A stretch of 32,485 nucleotides of DNA, taken from positions 1-32,485 of the forward strand of contig JBBSVE010000014.1 in NCBI GenBank assembly GCA_038233815.1. The letters are read 5' to 3'. A program made the translations under genes and the position numbers. The first letter of the stretch is position 1. Every line of letters starts with the position of its first letter. The notes under the pieces are model-generated. The model worked only from the letters and a program-made list of their open reading frames with translations. It was not told where the DNA came from and did not search any database. Origin of the DNA: JBBSVE01 sp038233815 (GTDB lineage Bacteria; Pseudomonadota; Alphaproteobacteria; Rhodobacterales; Rhodobacteraceae). This document shows, piece after piece, positions 16,330-24,317 of the stretch.

Positions 16330-17193
16330 TCAAATCGAGGTCTTGCGGCTTTCCTCGATATAGATCTCACGCAACCGCTTGGCGACAGGACCGGGGGCGC
16401 CGGAGCCGATGGCTGTGCCGTCCACCTCCACCACCGGCATGACGAAGGCGGAGGCGGAGGTGATGAAGGCCTCGCTGGCGCCTTTCGCCTCCTCGATGGT
16501 GAAGGGCCGCTCCTCCACCTGCATCTGCGCCTCGCGGGCAAAGCGCAGGACGGCCGCGCGGGTGATGCCGTGCAGGATGTCGGAGGAAAGGTTGCGAGTG
16601 ACGATCCGGTCACCTTTCACGATGTAGGCGTTGTTCGACGTGCCTTCGGTGACGTGCCCGTCCTCGACCATCCAGGCGTCGTCGGCCCCGGCCTTCTTCG
16701 CCATCATCTTGCCCATCGACGGATAGAGGAGCTGCACCGTCTTGATGTCACGCCGGCCCCAGCGGATATCCTCGATCGAGATGACCTTGATCCCCGTCAG
16801 CGCCATGGGATTGTCGGCCAGTCCCGGCTTTGACTGGGTAAAGAGCACGATGGTGGAGGGCGTCGTTTCCGGGTCGGGAAAGACGAAATCCCGGTCCCCC
16901 GCACTGCCGCGCGTGATCTGAAGGTAGATCATCCCGTCGGTGAGGTCGTTACGCGCGATGGCCTCGCGGTGGAGCGCCAGAAGCGCCTCGTCGGTGATGG
17001 GCGCCGCCATGTCGAGAGCGGCGAGGCTGCGCTTCAGGCGTGCGGCATGACCGGGAAAGTCAAGGAGCTTGCCGTCCAGAACCGACGTAACCTCGTAGAT
17101 CCCGTCCGACATGAGAAAGCCGCGGTCGAAGATGGAGACGGTCGCCTCCGCCTCGGGCAGCCAGTCGCCGTTGACATGGACGGTGCGGGTCAT
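16330..17193 (-). CDS. dat: D-amino acid aminotransferase (class IV, PLP)
   Basis: A 287-residue fold-type IV PLP enzyme. Catalytic K151 lies in RRDIKTVQLL and E183 in EGTSNNAYIV contacts the cofactor ring. The N-terminal YEVTSVLDGKLLDFPGHAARL matches D-alanine transaminases rather than branched-chain enzymes. It would interconvert D-Ala and 2-oxoglutarate with pyruvate and D-Glu, feeding murein synthesis. The start at 17193 is preceded by AGGAG. R-selective amine transaminases share this fold, so substrate choice is inferred. The transglutaminase-like gene lies 72 bp upstream on the same strand. Confidence 0.88.
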   Translation of the reverse strand: MTRTVHVNGDWLPEAEATVSIFDRGFLMSDGIYEVTSVLDGKLLDFPGHAARLKRSLAALDMAAPITDEALLALHREAIARNDLTDGMIYLQITRGSAGDRDFVFPDPETTPSTIVLFTQSKPGLADNPMALTGIKVISIEDIRWGRRDIKTVQLLYPSMGKMMAKKAGADDAWMVEDGHVTEGTSNNAYIVKGDRIVTRNLSSDILHGITRAAVLRFAREAQMQVEERPFTIEEAKGASEAFITSASAFVMPVVEVDGTAIGSGAPGPVAKRLREIYIEESRKTSI

Positions 17194-17265
17194 CGGGATC
17201 TCCTGTCGGGTATGCGGGCCCCAAGTCGTCGCGCAGACCGGCTGCGGCGTCAAGCGCCGCCGCGG

Positions 17266-18159
17266 TCAGGCAGCGCGTCCGGAGGAGGGGAAGACCAGAG
17301 GCTCCGTCTCCGGCCGGGTGTTGAGCATTGCGTAGAGCGAGGCGTCGTCGGTGGCGCCGTCAAGCTCCATCGTCCAGACACGGAAGAAATTGAGGTCATG
17401 TGCCCCGAACGAGGTGATCATCGCCACGTCGGCGGCATCGGCGCCGCGCACCATCGGCAGGCGTCCGATCCGGCGCGCGTTGTAGCGCGCGTCGAACGTA
17501 TACCAGCGCCCACCGAGCCAGACCTCGAACCATGCGCAGAAATCGCCTGCCCCGGCCGGCGGCACGCCGATGTCGCCGAGATAGCCGCTGACATAGCGCG
17601 CCGGGATGTTGAGCGCGCGGCAAAGCGTGATCGCAAGATGGGCAAAATCGCGGCATACGCCGGTTTTTTCGATCCGGACCTCGGAGGCGGTCTTGTTCGC
17701 GCGGCCGAACTTGTAGCCGAAGGTCGTCTCGTTATGGACGTAATCGACCACGGCCTGCACCCGCGGCCAGCCCGGCGCGGTCCAGCCGAACTGCGCCCAT
17801 GCGAAGGTGGAGATGTTGTCGCTGTCGCAATAGCGGCTGGGGATCAGGAACTGGAGCACGCGGTCGGGCAGGTCCGCGATCTCCTCCTGCCGGGCGTAGG
17901 GCTCGAACACGTCGGGCGTGCGCTCCATCTCCACCACGCAATCGGACCAGAGCCGGAGCGTCCCGCCCGGGGCCGTCAGGCGGGTGATGCGATTGCCGAA
18001 GCCGTCGAGATATTCGTGGGTCGCCACCTCCGGGTCGGTGCGCACGGCGTCGAGGCCGATCAGACGGCCCGTCGTGGTGCTGTGCACGTTGAGCGCCGCC
18101 AGAAGCGGCACCCGACCGACGCTGGAGATCACGATCTCGTATCCGAACCGCACGAACAT
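17266..18159 (-). CDS. Transglutaminase-like protein with Cys at the catalytic His position
   Basis: A 297-residue cytoplasmic protein. An N-terminal Bact_transglu_N-like beta domain (about residues 1-90) is followed by a transglutaminase core. The nucleophile C169 is in KTGVCRDFAHLAI and the acid D223 in WYTFDARYN. The third position, normally His in HAWFEV, reads C208 (DFCAWFEV; codon TGC confirmed on the strand). The C-terminal GADAADVAMITSFG is typical of this bacterial subgroup. The start at 18159 has AGGAGAGGT upstream. Possible activities are peptide or isopeptide cleavage, or none. The gene is divergent from accA across 183 bp that hold two inverted repeats. Confidence 0.85.
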   Translation of the reverse strand: MFVRFGYEIVISSVGRVPLLAALNVHSTTTGRLIGLDAVRTDPEVATHEYLDGFGNRITRLTAPGGTLRLWSDCVVEMERTPDVFEPYARQEEIADLPDRVLQFLIPSRYCDSDNISTFAWAQFGWTAPGWPRVQAVVDYVHNETTFGYKFGRANKTASEVRIEKTGVCRDFAHLAITLCRALNIPARYVSGYLGDIGVPPAGAGDFCAWFEVWLGGRWYTFDARYNARRIGRLPMVRGADAADVAMITSFGAHDLNFFRVWTMELDGATDDASLYAMLNTRPETEPLVFPSSGRAA

Positions 18160-18188
18160 GGCTGACCTCTCCTTTCGTCGGACCTGGA

Positions 18189-18240
18189 CCTTGCAGCGGC
18201 GCGGATGAACGGCATTGTTTATCGCCGCGGCTGTGCAAGG
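18189..18240. repeat. Inverted repeat near the transglutaminase start
   Basis: CCTTGCA-GCGGCG (18189-18201) pairs with CGCCGC (18223-18228), a 5-base bulge, and TGCAAGG (18234-18240). Each arm holds a TTGCA that resembles a -35 on its own strand. It could be an operator or an RNA hairpin in the transglutaminase leader. Confidence 0.4.
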
Positions 18241-18257
18241 GGTCCGTGTGTGTCCCA

Positions 18258-18307
18258 CGCCGGACCCGTTCGCGCAAGCGCGGCGTTGCAATGGGAACGG
18301 GCCGGCG
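18258..18307. repeat. 13-bp inverted repeat overlapping the accA promoter area
   Basis: CGCCGG-a-CCCGTTC (18258-18271) pairs with GAACGGGCCGGCG (18295-18307), 13 pairs with one bulged A. The loop contains TTGCAA, the -35 of the candidate accA promoter. This arrangement suits a control site for accA or for both divergent genes. Confidence 0.5.
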
Positions 18308-18314
18308 GCATACA
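18286..18314 (+). promoter_or_regulatory. Candidate accA promoter
   Basis: TTGCAA (18286-18291), a 17-base spacer and CATACA (18309-18314), 28 bp before accA. The -35 lies in the loop of the 18258-18307 inverted repeat. The -10 is a weak match (ATA core). Confidence 0.4.
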
Positions 18315-18342
18315 ACCGCTGCGCGCCACGAGGGGATCTGCC

Positions 18343-19302
18343 ATGAACTATCTCGATTTCGAGAAACCGCTGTCGGAGATCGAAGGCAAGGCCGAGGAGC
18401 TGCGCGCGATGGCCCGGGGCAATGCCGAGATGGATGTCGGCAAGGAGGCAGCCGGGCTCGACGCGAAAGCCGCCTCGATGCTGCGCGACCTCTACAAAGG
18501 TCTGACGCCCTGGCAGAAATGCCTCGTGGCCCGGCATCCCGACCGGCCCCATTGCAAGGACTACGTGGAGGCGCTGTTCACCGAGTTCACGCCTCTGGCG
18601 GGAGACCGGAACTTCGCCGACGATCATGCGATCACGGGCGGGCTCGCGCGGCTCGACGACATGCCGGTGATGGTGATCGGGCATGAGAAGGGGCACGACA
18701 CCCGAACGCGGATCGTGCATAATTTCGGCATGGCGCGGCCCGAGGGCTACCGCAAGGCGATCCGGCTGATGGAGATGGCGGACCGGTTCGGCATCCCCGT
18801 GGTGACGCTGGTGGACACCCCCGGCGCCTATCCCGGCAAGGGCGCAGAGGAACGCGGCCAGTCCGAGGCGATCGCGCGATCCACCGAGACATGCCTGCGG
18901 ATCGGTGTGCCGCTCGTGTCTATGGTGATCGGCGAGGGCGGATCGGGCGGGGCGGTGGCATTTGCCACGGCGAACCGGCTCGGCATGCTGGAACATTCGA
19001 TCTATTCGGTGATTTCGCCGGAGGGCTGCGCCTCGATCCTCTGGAAAGATCCCGAGAAGATGAAAGAGGCGGCGGAGGCGCTGCGGCTGACGGCGCAGGA
19101 TCTGTCGAAGCTCGGGGTGATCGACCGGATCGTGGCGGAGCCGGTCGGCGGGGCACAGCGCGGCCGGGCGGAGACCATCGCAGCGGTGGGCGACGCGCTC
19201 CGCGCCATGCTGGGAGAGCTCGCGGGCAAGTCGCGCGACGCGCTGGTGAAGGACCGCCGGAAGAAGTTTCTCGGGATGGGCGCCAAGGGTCTGGCGGCAT
19301 GA
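18343..19302 (+). CDS. accA: Acetyl-CoA carboxylase carboxyltransferase subunit alpha
   Basis: The 319-residue alpha half of the carboxyltransferase that, with AccD, moves the carboxyl group from biotin on AccB to acetyl-CoA, making malonyl-CoA for fatty-acid synthesis. The protein begins MNYLDFEKPL as in other AccA proteins. It contains LYKGLTPWQKCLVARHPDRP, GHEKG, TLVDTPGAYPGKGAEERGQ and the oxyanion-forming IGEGGSGGA. The start at 18343 follows GAGGGGA. Its stop overlaps the start of the SMR transporter gene (ATGA), so the two are coupled. The upstream space carries inverted repeats and a candidate promoter. accD and accBC are not in the window. Confidence 0.97.
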   Translation: MNYLDFEKPLSEIEGKAEELRAMARGNAEMDVGKEAAGLDAKAASMLRDLYKGLTPWQKCLVARHPDRPHCKDYVEALFTEFTPLAGDRNFADDHAITGGLARLDDMPVMVIGHEKGHDTRTRIVHNFGMARPEGYRKAIRLMEMADRFGIPVVTLVDTPGAYPGKGAEERGQSEAIARSTETCLRIGVPLVSMVIGEGGSGGAVAFATANRLGMLEHSIYSVISPEGCASILWKDPEKMKEAAEALRLTAQDLSKLGVIDRIVAEPVGGAQRGRAETIAAVGDALRAMLGELAGKSRDALVKDRRKKFLGMGAKGLAA

Positions 19303-19616
19303 GCTTGCCGTGGATGTTGCTGGTGCTGGCGGGGCTGCTCGAATGCGGCTGGGCGGTGGGGTTGAAATATTCCGAAGGATTCTCGCGGCCGTTGCCGTCT
19401 GTCCTGACGGTGATCGGCACGGTGGCGAGTTTCTGGCTGCTGAGCGTGGCGATGCGGAGCCTGCCGCTCGGCACCGCATATGCGGTCTGGGTGGGGATCG
19501 GCACCGTCGGCACTGCGATCCTCGGCGTGATCCTGTTCGGCGAGGCGTTTGGCACCTTGCGGATTGTGGGGATCGGACTGGTGATCGCGGGGATCGTCGC
19601 GCTGCGGCTGGCGTGA
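19299..19616 (+). CDS. SMR family transporter, Gdx/SugE type (guanidinium exporter-like)
   Basis: A 105-residue protein with four membrane helices, the size of the small multidrug resistance family. The essential membrane Glu is E15 in LLECGW. The sequence GLLECGWAVGLKYSEGFSR and the later GTAYAVWVGIGTVGTAILG match the Gdx (SugE) branch rather than the EmrE/Qac drug branch. Characterised Gdx proteins exchange guanidinium for protons as dimers in the inner membrane. The ATG overlaps the accA stop, so it is translated from the accA message. No guanidine riboswitch precedes it, unlike many gdx genes. The substrate is inferred from family. Confidence 0.9.
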   Translation: MSLPWMLLVLAGLLECGWAVGLKYSEGFSRPLPSVLTVIGTVASFWLLSVAMRSLPLGTAYAVWVGIGTVGTAILGVILFGEAFGTLRIVGIGLVIAGIVALRLA

Positions 19617-19639
19617 CGGGACGGCTGGCGGCGCGCGGG

Positions 19640-19685
19640 GGCAGCCGCCTCGGGTGGCATCGAGCCACCGCTCGGCGGCGCTGCC
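19640..19685. terminator. Two-stage hairpin between convergent genes
   Basis: GGCAGC (19640-19645) and GCTGCC (19680-19685) form an outer stem. GGTGGC (19653-19658) and GCCACC (19664-19669) form a perfect inner stem with a 5-base loop. It lies between the convergent SMR and plsC genes and could stop both transcripts, though there is no U-run. Confidence 0.45.
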
Positions 19686-19718
19686 GCGGTCTGGTGGGGG
19701 GCGTGGCTTGGGTCCGGC

Positions 19719-20462
19719 TCAGGGTGAACTCGGGCTACGGTAGCCCGCCTCCGCCATCAGGCGGTCGGAGGCGCCTTCGATGTCGGATTCCAGACGCGCC
19801 ATAAACGGATCGCGGGACAGACCGGCGGGCACCTCGGGCAGGAACTCCACCACGGCGAGGCCGGGTTTCCGAAGGATGCCGCGCTTGGGCCAGAAGAGGC
19901 CCACATTGGTCGCTGCCGGAATGCAGGGCTGGCCCAACTGGCTGTAGAGCGCTGCTGAGCCGATCTTGTAGGGCAGCATCGCCCCCGGCGCGACCCGTGT
20001 GCCCTGCGGGTAGATGATGAGCTGTCCCGGTTGCCGCGCGCCGGAGCTGACATCCTCCATCATCTGCGTGATCGCCGCCCCGCGCCGCCCCCGGTTGACC
20101 GGGACGCAGCCGATCCGCAGCGCGAACTGGCCAAGGATCGGGGCGAACATCAGCTCCCGCTTCATGATGAACTTGCCGTGCGGAACGGCGTCGAAGATCA
20201 TGATGATGTCGAGGAACGACTGGTGCTTGGCGGCGATCAGCACCTCGGCATGGGGCGCCGCGCCGCGGACTTCCGTCCGCAGACCCGTCATCGCGCCCAG
20301 GCTGAAGAGCGTCCAGCGGCAGAAGGCCTTGCAGGCTGCCAGCGCCCCGTCCGGCGACAGGATCGCCCAAGGCAGGTAGAGGACGGCGAGGAGAGCCATC
20401 GCGGCATACATCTGGACGATGAAGAGCAGCGATAGGATCCACCGGACGGCAAGGCGCATCAT
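19719..20462 (-). CDS. plsC: 1-acyl-sn-glycerol-3-phosphate acyltransferase
   Basis: Adds the second acyl chain to lysophosphatidic acid, giving phosphatidic acid, at the inner membrane. The 247-residue protein has an N-terminal membrane segment (about residues 5-35) and the HX4D catalytic motif H80-QSFL-D85. It also has the KRELMFAP segment, YPQGTR (151-156; motif III, where the usual Glu is Gln153), and a C-terminal IPAATNVG. The Glu-to-Gln change in motif III is seen at times in this family, and I would not call it inactive. The start at 20462 (or the next Met) fits. The gene is divergent from the zinc-ribbon gene across a 372-bp gap. Confidence 0.92.
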   Translation of the reverse strand: MMRLAVRWILSLLFIVQMYAAMALLAVLYLPWAILSPDGALAACKAFCRWTLFSLGAMTGLRTEVRGAAPHAEVLIAAKHQSFLDIIMIFDAVPHGKFIMKRELMFAPILGQFALRIGCVPVNRGRRGAAITQMMEDVSSGARQPGQLIIYPQGTRVAPGAMLPYKIGSAALYSQLGQPCIPAATNVGLFWPKRGILRKPGLAVVEFLPEVPAGLSRDPFMARLESDIEGASDRLMAEAGYRSPSSP

Positions 20463-20834
20463 CGGAGTTCCGTGTGCGCCAGATCAGGGCGCTTCGGTGG
20501 CGGTGACACGGCGGCGCCGTCTGGCTGGCGGGTGGGCGGTGGAACCGGACCAAAGGGGCATGTCACGCGGCGCTGCGGTCGTTCGCGCGCCATCACGGGT
20601 TTTGGCCGTCTCGTATCCATCCATGCGTTCCCTGGCCCCGGAGGGCGCCTGCGGACCCTGCCGATCCGTGCTTCCACGGCACGGGGCTATTCATCCTCGC
20701 GCGGATCAGCGGGCGGTTCAACCTCTCCTCTGGCGCGGCAAGCGCGATGAAAGCTTGGACAAGCGGGAGAGGGGCGGTATGGCTGACCGCACGGTCGGCG
20801 AGGATCGGCGGGACTGGACCGGACGAGGTGGTGG
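20463..20834. other. 372-bp gene-free stretch between plsC and the zinc-ribbon gene
   Basis: No frame here gives a convincing protein; the short open frames have random-looking Arg/Pro/Gly-rich translations and poor starts. The only signal I can support is a promoter-like pair near 20755-20783 on the plus strand. From memory, ftsE and ftsX lie between plsC and a zinc-ribbon gene in related genomes, so this may be a deletion scar. No ftsEX fragment is recognisable in either strand. Confidence 0.5.
20755..20783 (+). promoter_or_regulatory. Candidate promoter for the zinc-ribbon gene
   Basis: TTGGAC (20755-20760), 17 bases, then TATGGC (20778-20783), 51 bp before the start at 20835. Only the TTG and TAT cores match the consensus. 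Confidence 0.4.
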
Positions 20835-21740
20835 ATGCGGCTCGATTGCCCGAAATGCGACGCGCAATACGAGGTCGGCGACGATGCGATCCCCGCCGCG
20901 GGGCGCGAGGTGCAGTGTTCGGCCTGCGGACACGGCTGGTTCCAGATGCCCGGTGCACGGGCCTCGGAGGCTCATCTCGCCGGATCCGTGATGGCACAGG
21001 CAGCACCCCGGATGGTCGGCCCCGAGGATGGGGACGAACCCGTGCAACCGCCCGAAGCGCGGGCTCCGGCGGTGGGCCCGGCAGGGGCCAGGCCCTTGGC
21101 GTCGGACGACGACCTTGACGACGCGGAGAATTCCGAGCGCCCGTTGCCCGTGCGCCCGCCGCTCGATGAGGGCCTGCTCGCGATCCTGCGCGAGGAGGCG
21201 GCGCGCGAAACGGCATTGCGGCGGCGGGAGAGCGCTTCGGGGATTGATGTGCAGACCGATCTTGGACTGTCGGAGATGGTGCCCTCTGCGGGAGCCTCGC
21301 GCGCGGTGCGGGAGCGGTTGGCGCGACTTCGTGCGCCGGGCAACGCAGAGGCCACTGCGGTTCCGTCGCCTCCGCCGACAGCTCCTCCTCCTCCAGCGGC
21401 GTCGACCGAACGGCCCGCGCCCGAGGCTCTGCTACCGGACATCGGAGACATCACCTCCTCCCTGCGGTCCAGCAGCGAGCATACGGACCATGGCAAGACG
21501 GAGGGGCTGGAGCGCCGCACGGGGCGCGGCTTCGCATCCGGGTTTCTGCTCGTGACGTCGATCGCCCTGTTGGGCGCGCTGCTCTACGGCGGGGCGCCGA
21601 AGATCGCGTCGCGTATTCCGGTCGCTCAGGCGGCGCTCGCAACCTATGTGGGCGGGGTCGACGGCCTCCGGGCGGGACTCGATCGCACGACGCGGCGGGT
21701 GGCCGGATGGATCCGGGACATGTCCGCGACGTCACGCTGA
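20835..21740 (+). CDS. MJ0042-type zinc-ribbon membrane protein
   Basis: A 301-residue protein. The N-terminal zinc ribbon has C5-P-K-C8 and C28-S-A-C31 followed by GHGWF, the MJ0042 pattern that probably binds one zinc. Residues about 40-230 are low-complexity, rich in Pro, Ala, Glu and Arg, and likely disordered. One membrane helix (about 236-256, FLLVTSIALLGALLYGG) precedes a short C-terminal amphipathic tail, giving a type-II-like topology with the zinc ribbon in the cytoplasm. The start ATG follows GAGGTGGTGG. Proteins of this layout are common in Alphaproteobacteria and their role is unknown to me. It converges on the TIGR02302 gene, 31 bp from its stop. Confidence 0.85.
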   Translation: MRLDCPKCDAQYEVGDDAIPAAGREVQCSACGHGWFQMPGARASEAHLAGSVMAQAAPRMVGPEDGDEPVQPPEARAPAVGPAGARPLASDDDLDDAENSERPLPVRPPLDEGLLAILREEAARETALRRRESASGIDVQTDLGLSEMVPSAGASRAVRERLARLRAPGNAEATAVPSPPPTAPPPPAASTERPAPEALLPDIGDITSSLRSSSEHTDHGKTEGLERRTGRGFASGFLLVTSIALLGALLYGGAPKIASRIPVAQAALATYVGGVDGLRAGLDRTTRRVAGWIRDMSATSR

Positions 21741-21771
21741 AACAGCCTTCCCGCGCCCTTGGCTCCCGGTA

Positions 21772-24291
21772 TCAGAACAGATCGAGCAGACGCTTGAGAT
21801 AGTCGCGCTCGCCTTCGGGACGGGTCTGTTCGCCCTCGCGGCGGCGGATCTCATCGAGGAGTGATTGCGCCTGACGGTTGGGATCCTCGCCCTGCAACAG
21901 GTTCCGGTCGGAGCCGATCCGCGCGCCGTCGCCCTGCTCACGGCCCAGCGGATCGCGGCCGGCCTGCGTGCCGTCGCGGCCCGAAGCGTCGCCCTGTTCG
22001 CTGTCGCCGGACTGCGCCTTGCGCTGGTCCTGCGCCATCGCCTCACCCAAGGAGCGCATGCCTTCGCGCATCGACTGCATCGCCTCGGCCTGACGGTCAA
22101 GCGCGCCGGGCAGGTCGCCGTCCTTCAGGGCGCGCCGCGCCTCCTCCATCGATTTTCCCGCCTGATCGAGCGCGCGCCGCCCGGCCTCGCCCTGCTCCGA
22201 CCCCGCGCCGGGGAGGGGGCCCTGGCCCAGATTACCCAAACGGTTCTTCAAATCACCCTGTCGCCCCGCGAGGCCCTCACCACCATCCTGCTGGCCCTGC
22301 TGCTGGCCCTCACCCTGCTGCTGGCCCTGCCCTTGCTGGCCCGGCTGCTCTCCCTGACCCTGCTGACCCTGTTGGCCCTGCTGGCCGCCCGGATCCTGCA
22401 GCTCCCGGAAACTGTCGTCGGACAGATCCTGCTGGCCGCGCAGCGTTTCGCCCAGATCCTTCATCGCTTGCTGGCCCGGGCCGCCCTGACCTTGCGTCAC
22501 CTGCAGGTTCTCCAGCAGATCCTTCAGCGCCTGCATCATCTGGGCGGCGTCGTCGGTGCGGCCTTCCTCCAGCGCCTTCTTGATCGCGTCCATCATCTTC
22601 TGGAGCTGGTCGCCGGACATCTGCATGCCCTGCTGTTCCTGCGCGGCCTTGCCGTCCGGGTCGCGCTTGGCCTCCTCGGCCAGCTGGCGGATGTAGTCGT
22701 CGGTGGCCTGGCGCAGCTCCTCCATCAGGCGGTCGATCTCGGACGGGTCAGCGCCGTCCTTGATCGCCTCGTCCAGCTGCGCCTGCGCCCGCTTCAGCCG
22801 CTCGCGCGCGCTGTCGAGATCGCCCTGCTCGATCATCAGCGCCACGGTCCAGAACGTCTCCGCCAGCGCATCCCTCTGTGCCAGGGTCAGCGTCGCGGCC
22901 TCCCGGTCCAGCGTCCGCATCGCCACGCGAAGCTGGAGATAGGCGCTTTGATTGCTGACGAGTCCCTCGGGGCGGTGCAGGATCGCCCGGAAAAGCTGCG
23001 CCGTGTCGGCGGCGTTGCTGCGCGACCAGAGGAGATTGCGGCGCAGCTCGATGATGGCAGCGGCGACCGGATCGAAGAACCGCTTGCCCGGCAGCACCAT
23101 ACGGATCGGCGCCGCGCTTCCCGTCTGGCTGGCCGCGTCGGTGGCCGAAAGCGAGACCATGACCGGCAGGTTGGCCAGCACCGATTTGGACAGATCGCCG
23201 CCCAGAACCTCATCAAACTTCGTCCGGCTGCCGGTGATGGGCAGCGGCAGATCGAGACTGACCGGGGCGATCGGCTCAGGGTCCACGGCAAGCCCGAAAC
23301 GCCGGTCGACGGTGCCCAGATCGAGCGTGATCACCGCCTTGCCGCCGGTCACGCCATAATCGTCGGAGGCCGAGAACGGCATCTTGAGACTGCCGTCGGC
23401 CTGCCGCTTCACATCGCCTTTCGCGGTGATCGTAGGGGGCACGTCACGCAGAGCGGTGATATTCCACCGCCGCCCGCCCGGACCTTCGATGCCAATTTCC
23501 CCGCTTTGGGTGATGTCGAAATCCTGCACGGACTCCGTCCCATCGGGCTTGGAGGCGGCCCGCCCCGACACGCTTTCGGTGAGCGAAAGCCGCCCCGCCT
23601 CGCCGTAAAAGCGCAGTTGGACGCGGCTGCCGGTTGGCACCTCGAAGCCCGCGCGGTCGATGTCGTTGAGGTAGAGCGTGGGCTTTCCGGTATAGGGCGG
23701 CGGCTGGATCCAGCCTTCCCACGACGGGCCACCGATCAGCGCCGCCGCCGGACCGGGCCCGATGCCCGCGACCGAGCCGATGCGCCAGAGCGAGCCGAAG
23801 ATCAGCGCCGTCACGAGAGCGGTCAGCGCCATGTACCGCACCCCGTAGCGGTCCCGCGACGCGAGCCTCAGGTCCGGTGCGACGGCGCGCGCCTGACCCA
23901 CCCGGGCCGCCATGCGGTCGAGATGGGCGTTCCAGACCGCACGGCTTGCCGGATCGGCGGTTCCCACGGCCTGCGCGTCGCCCAGCGTGGCGATGGGCTG
24001 GCCCGGCAGCGTCGCGTCGAGCCGGACCAACGCATCGGTGCGGTTCGGTCGGCGAAACTGCCGCACACCGGCCCAGATCGCCAGCAGACCCGCAACGCCC
24101 AACGCCACCCGGACGGCCCGGTCCGGCACGAGATCCTGCACCCCGAACGCCAGCATCGCGAGCAACCCGATCAGCAGCGTCCAGAGCGGCCAGAAGGCGC
24201 GCACCAGACGCTCCGCCCAGAGCCCGGCGAGGGTCAGCCGGACCGGCTTGCGGAGGATCGCTGCAATGCGGGGGTCGAGGTCGCGCGCCAT
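21772..24291 (-). CDS. TIGR02302 family (DUF4175-like) membrane protein with Gln/Gly tract
   Basis: An 839-residue protein of the alphaproteobacterial low-complexity family TIGR02302, of unknown function. Two membrane helices near residues 25-65 (AFWPLWTLLIGLLAMLAF and following) and a third near 150-170 anchor it. A large beta-rich, probably periplasmic part follows (about 190-420), then a helical part, then a Gln/Gly repeat tract (about 630-675) made of GQQ and QGQ units. The tail is helical and rich in Glu, Arg and Asp, ending in YLKRLLDLF. I prefer the ATG at 24291 (MARDLDPRIAA). A GTG at 24327 overlaps the lysA stop by ten bases but has no ribosome site. Its position directly after lysA is, as far as I recall, conserved in the order. 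Confidence 0.88.
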   Translation of the reverse strand: MARDLDPRIAAILRKPVRLTLAGLWAERLVRAFWPLWTLLIGLLAMLAFGVQDLVPDRAVRVALGVAGLLAIWAGVRQFRRPNRTDALVRLDATLPGQPIATLGDAQAVGTADPASRAVWNAHLDRMAARVGQARAVAPDLRLASRDRYGVRYMALTALVTALIFGSLWRIGSVAGIGPGPAAALIGGPSWEGWIQPPPYTGKPTLYLNDIDRAGFEVPTGSRVQLRFYGEAGRLSLTESVSGRAASKPDGTESVQDFDITQSGEIGIEGPGGRRWNITALRDVPPTITAKGDVKRQADGSLKMPFSASDDYGVTGGKAVITLDLGTVDRRFGLAVDPEPIAPVSLDLPLPITGSRTKFDEVLGGDLSKSVLANLPVMVSLSATDAASQTGSAAPIRMVLPGKRFFDPVAAAIIELRRNLLWSRSNAADTAQLFRAILHRPEGLVSNQSAYLQLRVAMRTLDREAATLTLAQRDALAETFWTVALMIEQGDLDSARERLKRAQAQLDEAIKDGADPSEIDRLMEELRQATDDYIRQLAEEAKRDPDGKAAQEQQGMQMSGDQLQKMMDAIKKALEEGRTDDAAQMMQALKDLLENLQVTQGQGGPGQQAMKDLGETLRGQQDLSDDSFRELQDPGGQQGQQGQQGQGEQPGQQGQGQQQGEGQQQGQQDGGEGLAGRQGDLKNRLGNLGQGPLPGAGSEQGEAGRRALDQAGKSMEEARRALKDGDLPGALDRQAEAMQSMREGMRSLGEAMAQDQRKAQSGDSEQGDASGRDGTQAGRDPLGREQGDGARIGSDRNLLQGEDPNRQAQSLLDEIRRREGEQTRPEGERDYLKRLLDLF

Positions 24292-24317
24292 CGGGCCTGC
24301 CTGTTCCGGCCGCGGGG

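Noticed and set aside
18159..18343. A guanidine riboswitch ahead of the accA-SMR unit
   Set aside because: The upstream region has inverted repeats but I could not match the known ykkC, mini-ykkC or guanidine-III folds, and the SMR gene has no spacer of its own.
20472..20750. A 92-codon plus-strand frame in the plsC / zinc-ribbon gap
   Set aside because: The translation is Gly/Arg/Ser-rich without motifs, the start has no ribosome site, and it overlaps other equally open frames.
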